Shown: piece by piece, positions 24,763 through 28,318 of the stretch
Layout: every line of letters starts with the position of its first letter
How positions within the stretch are numbered: the first letter of the stretch is position 1
Virus record (IMG/VR): IMGVR_UViG_3300046007_000398
Coordinates: 1 to 28,318 of that record
Source: a virus
Length of the DNA stretch: 28,318 nucleotides
Direction: 5' to 3' (one strand)
The notes under the pieces: generated by a model
The model's database searches: none
The model's input: the letters and a program-made list of their open reading frames with translations, nothing else
Told to the model about the DNA's origin: nothing
Position numbers and translations under genes: made by a program

Positions 24763-24945
24763 GTCTGTTTCCTGTTAGTTGTAAAAAGCCCCTTACGGGG
24801 GCCAGTCGTCTGAATCACCGCCCGGAAACACGAGGTGCGAGGTGGACGGCTTCAGATGGCATGGTTACGCGCCATGTCAATAACGCGAGAGAGGAAGTGG
24901 GTGGTGGGCCTCTCTTATCCCTGCACACTCATGCCTTGTGCGGAA
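24763..24945 (-). other. Non-coding 183-base leader, candidate structured RNA or attenuator
   Basis: No plausible ORF fits here. On the - strand, in order, there is a 7-bp hairpin (AGAGAGG/CCTCTCT, 24888-24915), a short CATGG/CCATG hairpin (24859-24875), and a two-helix element at 24809-24856. In the latter, TCTGAA pairs with TTCAGA outside and CCGTCC with GGGCGG (one G-U) inside, closing a 20-base loop. The intrinsic terminator at 24783-24802, a ribosome site and the SNF2 start follow. The order 'folded leader, terminator, gene' is that of an attenuator. It may also simply be a 3' trailer plus terminator for the upstream gene. Confidence 0.35.
24783..24802 (-). terminator. Intrinsic terminator in front of the SNF2 gene
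   Basis: On the - strand GCCCC / GGGGC (24802-24788, loop of five) is followed by five T (24787-24783). The stem is short but all GC. It ends 20 bases before the SNF2 start codon and 144 bases after the stop of the HNH-like gene, so it divides the replication block. Confidence 0.7.
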
Positions 24946-25200
24946 TCACTTCATCGCTCCGCTCGACTTGCGACGGAACGAACGATTCTTCGACGGCGAC
25001 TCTAGCCTAGTACCGTCGCGGTTGCTACCGCCCTTTGACAAGGCTTTCACGTGTGCAACGTCTTTACCTTTGCGGCTGACTCCCTTCTTGTCATAACTTC
25101 GACGAGCGCGTTGCCGCTCCATGCGGTCTCCGTGTTCATCGCGCTCGACTTGCTGTTTGTATTCCTTCTTGTACGGTCTGGATTTGTTGACGTAAGGCAT
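24946..25200 (-). CDS. Small HNH-like protein, Cys-free and possibly degenerate
   Basis: This very basic 84-residue protein begins with a Lys/Arg/Tyr-rich stretch. Its second half, GKDVAHVKALSKGGSNRDGTRLESPSKNRS, follows the HNH pattern (D-H-x-x-P-L-x-x-G-G-x-N...N-L...N-R). The central His50, Asn60 and Asn72 are kept, but the Asp normally before the first His is Ala49, and no zinc-binding Cys pairs are present. It may nick DNA weakly or have become a DNA-binding protein. It shares one base with the nuclease gene upstream (TAATG). HNH proteins of this size often serve phage packaging or recombination; the role here is open. Confidence 0.6.
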   Translation of the reverse strand: MPYVNKSRPYKKEYKQQVERDEHGDRMERQRARRSYDKKGVSRKGKDVAHVKALSKGGSNRDGTRLESPSKNRSFRRKSSGAMK

Positions 25201-25859
25201 TAACGCTCTCCGTTAAATCTGCAGGTTGTTACAGGACACCACTTTCGGCACAGGAAACCGGGATTCTCTGGCCACATATTATTTTCATACGCGATCTGCA
25301 AACGGTTCAGGCCCGGCTTGAACACTTCCCACAACTTCGGTTGATCTTCACGTTTGTATTCCTCAAATACCAAAGCATTGTGAGCCACAAACATCAAACT
25401 AGCCTTGATCGTGTTGAGTTCGGGGAAATGCGCGTAGGCCATCAACGCCATCAACTTTAACTGATTGGGGTCGGGGTTCCTCGCACTGCCTGTCTTGTAG
25501 TCCACGATGAAGGCACGGTCGTTGTCCACGATCATCAAGTCCACGATGCCGCGCACCCAGTAGTTCGGCGCATCAAACGAGCAGGGTGTCTTGTCTTGAT
25601 CAAGTGCCATCTGATACTCGGCGTAACGAGTGCCAGCGATTGTAAGTAGTGGGTCTACGTATTTCTTGAACTGCTCATAGTTCCTAGGTAACGCGGTGCC
25701 GTCCCTCACGTAATCTTCCAAAGCCTTGTGTACAGCAGTGCCGTACAGCATTTGTTCGGAAACAGTCTTCTTGTAGTTCTGCGCGACCTTGACTTCGTAG
25801 TACTGCCGGGGGCAGTTGAGAAAGTCCTTGAGACCGCTAAACGACCATTTAATAGTCAT
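25200..25859 (-). CDS. Cas4/RecB-like PD-(D/E)XK exonuclease with four-Cys (Fe-S) signature
   Basis: This 219-residue protein starts at ATG 25859; the TTG one codon earlier is less likely. The nuclease core shows GTAVHKALEDY with His44, VRGIVDLMIV with Asp107 and AFIVDYKTGS with Asp120 and Lys122, that is, the H...D...D-x-K set of the RecB/Cas4 nuclease family. Cys16 near the N-terminus and C204, C208, C213 near the C-terminus (LCRKWCPVTTCRF) have the Cas4/AddB layout for a 4Fe-4S cluster. No cas1 or CRISPR repeats are nearby, so a phage recombination exonuclease is more likely than a spacer-acquisition factor. It overlaps the upstream gene by 11 bases and touches the HNH-like gene downstream. 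Confidence 0.88.
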   Translation of the reverse strand: MTIKWSFSGLKDFLNCPRQYYEVKVAQNYKKTVSEQMLYGTAVHKALEDYVRDGTALPRNYEQFKKYVDPLLTIAGTRYAEYQMALDQDKTPCSFDAPNYWVRGIVDLMIVDNDRAFIVDYKTGSARNPDPNQLKLMALMAYAHFPELNTIKASLMFVAHNALVFEEYKREDQPKLWEVFKPGLNRLQIAYENNMWPENPGFLCRKWCPVTTCRFNGER

Positions 25860-26337
25860 CAAATCGACTCGCCATTACTTCGTTGTAATCGAACATAGTC
25901 TTAAAGCAGTCGTACAGGTGAACCATCTCGTCTCCGTACTTCAGTACATGATTGTTGTAAGCAAAGGCATGTTTAGGGACTCTGATCCTGTTGTAGTAGA
26001 AACTCCATCCTTTGTCCGTTGGTCGCCACAGCCCACTATGCTTGGCTCCGCCTTCGTCCCCGTCTTTGGCACAGCGTTCAACAAGCCCCCACGTTGTCAA
26101 GATCGGCAGTTGGTTACTGCGAATCACGAATCGCGGCCCGGTGTTCGGCACATCGATCCAGTCGTACCCCGTGCGCTTGACTTCTTGGCAAAGCCAGATC
26201 AGCGACTTCGCCATCGTCTTGTTCAATGTGCGTTTGTAAATCTTTCCCCACCTATCACAGACGGGGCAGTCACCGCCATCACCGGCAATAACGTGCCTCC
26301 ACCCCTGCCGTAACGAACCTACTGTAGTTATAGACAT
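25849..26337 (-). CDS. Winged-helix-like protein with N-terminal CxxC
   Basis: Read from ATG 26337 (GGAG nine bases before it, one base after the polymerase stop) this gives 162 residues. Longer in-frame starts would run through polymerase codons and add unlikely sequence. A CPVC knuckle (C24, C27) is followed by helices NKTMAKSLIWLCQEVKRTG and SNQLPILTTWGLVER and a wing-like HSGLWRPTDKGWSFYYN, ending in a helical tail. This helix-helix-wing order, with T-W-G-L-V-E and W-R-P-T-x-K-G, suggests a winged helix. It is the first gene after the polymerase, so a DNA-binding replication accessory is plausible. Function unknown. Confidence 0.6.
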   Translation of the reverse strand: MSITTVGSLRQGWRHVIAGDGGDCPVCDRWGKIYKRTLNKTMAKSLIWLCQEVKRTGYDWIDVPNTGPRFVIRSNQLPILTTWGLVERCAKDGDEGGAKHSGLWRPTDKGWSFYYNRIRVPKHAFAYNNHVLKYGDEMVHLYDCFKTMFDYNEVMASRFDDY

Positions 26338-26338
26338 G

Positions 26339-28195
26339 TCAGCACTCTCCATAGGATTGTCCAAACTTGGCCTCGCAAGCCACCGGAAGTCCCGCCGCCC
26401 ATGCCGGGGGCGTAGACATAATAGTAGTAATGTATACCAATGCGTCCTCAACTTCACTAGTCGGGACAACGCAGACCGCTGCGTCATGCACCGTCAGCAC
26501 AGGCTTGTACCGCTCCCTTATCTGAAGCATTTGTTCACCCACGATGACACGCGCTAGTGCCTGAACGATGTTCTCGACCATCGCCCCGCCCCAAATACTC
26601 ACCTTGCCTTTACGTGACTGATAAGAGTATTGCTGGTCTTCGATGGACAGTTTGGGGTAACGGATGTACAGCCCATTTGGTAGACGGATGCCCTGTGCGG
26701 TAACCCACACTGCCTCGTGTTCACCGATAGTGTATGCAGAGCCACCGGGCCACGCTGCCAGATGGGACAAGGCTTGGTCGCACTCGCGCCACAAATCGAC
26801 GATCTTGTGGTTGGCCTGTCGCCACGTGTTGACGAGTCTCTTGCACTCATCTTCCGAGAGGTCGGCACCCGGCGGTTGAGTCTTCAGCGTGTGTTGAAGT
26901 TTCTTCGCTCCCGTGCCATAGCCCAGACCAAGCCGCATGGTCTTGCCCACGAATCTCTCGACCGGATCAGCCTTGGTGATCTGTCTACCGTAGACTTTGG
27001 TTGCGTCTTCACAGTAGATGTCGCGCTTCTCTGCAAAGGCTTGAACGACATCGCCCTGCCCCGCAAGCCAAGCCAACACACGGGCTTCTATCTGCGAGGA
27101 GTCGCAGTTGATAACGGAATAACTTGGCGCAGCGACCACCGAATTCTTGAGTGCCTTCTTTTTCTTGTCTCGTGATGGAAGGTTTTGTAGGTTGACGGCA
27201 TCCATACCCGACCAACGACCTGTATGAGCGCCGTAATACTTGAGCGGAATAGGTAACCGACCGCGATTCCTAGCACCAATACCGATAAAGCGTTCAATGC
27301 GTGACTCCTCTATTGTAGATTTCGTACCTAGTCGAACAGAACATAACTGCTGAACCACCGGATTATCGTTTTCCGATAACGCAATAAAGCCCTCGTCGTT
27401 CTTGGCGAGAGCGAAAGTTTCCTTGCCCGTCGTGGGGCTGATCTTCTTCGGCGGCTCGACACCAAACTCTTTGAGTACGGCAGCGAACTGCGGATTACTG
27501 GCCAGTTTCTTGCGTACTTCTTCGTCGGTATCGACTTTTAAGACGGCCTTCAAACTGCTGAGTAGTTCAGCCTTCTCGGTCTTGATCTCCTCAAGTCGCT
27601 CGACCAACAGAGCGTCGTCAACTCGCAGCACAGGCTTGGTATACATACGCAACGTCATATCAATCAAGTTCAACTCGGGCGTGGGAAACCCTTCGCTAAT
27701 CATCGCGCTGAACAACTTGAATGTGAGGTCTACGTCATTGATGCAGTAGGCACCATAACGCGCCAAGTCTTCGGGGGTGAAGTCACTACGCCGTTTGCCT
27801 TGTGCGTTGGCTACTTCAGTGCCCTTCTCACCCAATCTGTACCGCTCAACAAGCGCAGCAAGCGAACCGCCTGCATCCACGCCGTGTATCGCACGAGCCA
27901 TGCAAAGCGTATCGAAATACTTCGCAGGAGTGATCCCGAAATACCAAGACAAGATCGCTCCGTCAAACATCGCGTTGTGACAGAGCAGCGCAGAGTTCGC
28001 CCAATCAATCTGGTCTAACCTTGCTTTGATCTCGTTCCTATCCCCACTTACCCACTCGCATCTACCGTCATCAATCTTCATCGCCACGCCAATGACTTCA
28101 AAACGTGGGTCGTTTATGTATTCCTCAGTCGTAAGTTTCTTCAGACTAAAGTCGCTGCTGTAGAAAGTCTCAAAGTCAAGTGTTACAAAACTCAT
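26339..28195 (-). CDS. Family A DNA polymerase with 3'-5' exonuclease (Leu-762 type)
   Basis: This 618-residue replicative polymerase has an N-terminal DEDD proofreading domain: Exo I TLDFETF (D7, E9), Exo II LLCHNAMFDGAIL, and Exo III YCINDVDLTFKL. The polymerase domain has motif A INCDSSQIEARVLAW with catalytic Asp365; motif B R414...K418...Y426 (ERFVGKTMRLGLGYG); and motif C TVHDAAV with catalytic Asp571. Aligned on K418 and Y426, residue L422 corresponds to E. coli Pol I Phe762 and T7 Tyr526. In motif C the usual Glu after Asp is Ala572. There is no 5'-3' exonuclease domain, and at 618 residues it is shorter than T7 gp5 (704), so a thioredoxin-binding insertion seems unlikely. A GGAG site lies ten bases before ATG, and the start overlaps the preceding gene by ATGA. 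Confidence 0.95.
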   Translation of the reverse strand: MSFVTLDFETFYSSDFSLKKLTTEEYINDPRFEVIGVAMKIDDGRCEWVSGDRNEIKARLDQIDWANSALLCHNAMFDGAILSWYFGITPAKYFDTLCMARAIHGVDAGGSLAALVERYRLGEKGTEVANAQGKRRSDFTPEDLARYGAYCINDVDLTFKLFSAMISEGFPTPELNLIDMTLRMYTKPVLRVDDALLVERLEEIKTEKAELLSSLKAVLKVDTDEEVRKKLASNPQFAAVLKEFGVEPPKKISPTTGKETFALAKNDEGFIALSENDNPVVQQLCSVRLGTKSTIEESRIERFIGIGARNRGRLPIPLKYYGAHTGRWSGMDAVNLQNLPSRDKKKKALKNSVVAAPSYSVINCDSSQIEARVLAWLAGQGDVVQAFAEKRDIYCEDATKVYGRQITKADPVERFVGKTMRLGLGYGTGAKKLQHTLKTQPPGADLSEDECKRLVNTWRQANHKIVDLWRECDQALSHLAAWPGGSAYTIGEHEAVWVTAQGIRLPNGLYIRYPKLSIEDQQYSYQSRKGKVSIWGGAMVENIVQALARVIVGEQMLQIRERYKPVLTVHDAAVCVVPTSEVEDALVYITTIMSTPPAWAAGLPVACEAKFGQSYGEC

Positions 28196-28318
28196 GGGTC
28201 AACGCTCCATGTCTCCGTCTGCCGTTGCAACTTAGGCCACGCAACCTCGGTCGTGAAAGACTTATCCTTCACAAGAACATGGTTTGTTGGCTGCGCTGTG
28301 AATCTGCCGTTGTTTCTC
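28192..28318 (-). CDS. 3' end of an upstream gene, partial, unknown
   Basis: On the - strand one frame is open from the window edge to a TGA at 28194-28192, encoding about 41 residues (start RNNGRFTAQPTNHVLVKDK, end ETWSVDP). Its stop overlaps the polymerase start (ATGA), the same coupling seen elsewhere in the block. The other frame checked stops at once (TAA after GAAGGA). The start lies outside the window and no family is recognisable from this tail. Confidence 0.6.
   Translation of the reverse strand, partial: RNNGRFTAQPTNHVLVKDKSFTTEVAWPKLQRQTETWSVDP

Noticed and set aside
24845-24880. Perfect TTGACA (-35-like) on the - strand at 24880-24875 before the SNF2 gene
   Set aside because: No -10-like hexamer lies 16-18 bases downstream (ATCTGA and neighbours match TATAAT poorly), so a sigma-70 promoter is not supported.
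24803-24945. Possible tRNA in the gap before the SNF2 gene
   Set aside because: No T-loop consensus (GGTTCRA), anticodon stem or acceptor pairing could be found on either strand.
25200-25859. A CRISPR-Cas fragment suggested by the Cas4-like gene
   Set aside because: No cas1, cas2 or other cas gene and no spaced direct repeats occur in the window; the neighbours are phage replication genes.
25849-26487. Longer 212-residue version of the winged-helix-like gene starting at 26487
   Set aside because: The extra 50 N-terminal residues read through the end of the polymerase gene in another frame and look unlike a folded domain; ATG 26337 has a ribosome site and sits right after the polymerase stop.

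Overview
This window is part of a tailed-phage (Caudoviricetes) genome, or an uncultured phage contig. The layout and the proteins suggest a podovirus-like phage of aquatic bacteria. The host cannot be read from the sequence: composition looks moderately GC-rich (roughly 50-55 % by eye), and there are no tRNAs, integrase or host genes. Nearly every base is coding. Two blocks of genes converge near position 18,520.

Left block, + strand, 1-18,523 (lysis, tail, ejection). A holin-like membrane protein cut by the window edge is followed by a GIY-YIG homing-type nuclease gene, which overlaps a GH24 lysozyme. Next come a large tail protein of the P22 gp10 / 'stabilisation' type, a jelly-roll-like virion protein, and two glycine/proline-rich structural proteins. 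The block ends with four genes whose order resembles the T7 internal-core genes 13-14-15-16: a small GNAT-fold-like protein, a Gln/Ala-rich protein built on an 11-residue repeat, a coiled-coil protein, and a 2182-residue giant with a zinc-metallopeptidase motif and a membrane segment. These probably form the DNA-ejection apparatus. Genes are packed with ATGA overlaps or spacers of a few bases.

Right block, - strand, 18,520-28,318 (replication, recombination, control). In transcription order: a partial gene at the right edge, a family A DNA polymerase with proofreading exonuclease, a winged-helix-like protein, a Cas4/RecB-like nuclease with a four-Cys signature, a small HNH-like protein, a structured leader with an intrinsic terminator, an SNF2-type helicase, a coiled-coil protein, a four-Cys DNA-binding candidate (possible SSB), a small HTH regulator, a second intrinsic terminator, a PrimPol-type primase-helicase, and a 64-residue protein. 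Together they make a nearly self-contained replisome. The polymerase has Leu at the Pol I 762 position, and motif C is HDA instead of HDE.

The main points for a second look are the two terminators placed in front of the helicase and primase genes rather than at operon ends, one of them behind a foldable leader; the hendecad repeat array; the HExxH site in the giant ejection protein; the E-C-S lysozyme triad; the homing-type nuclease inside the lysis cassette; and the two blocks ending on one shared CTAG. No CRISPR array, insertion sequence, attachment site or RNA gene was recognised, and no gene-free stretch exceeds 300 bases.
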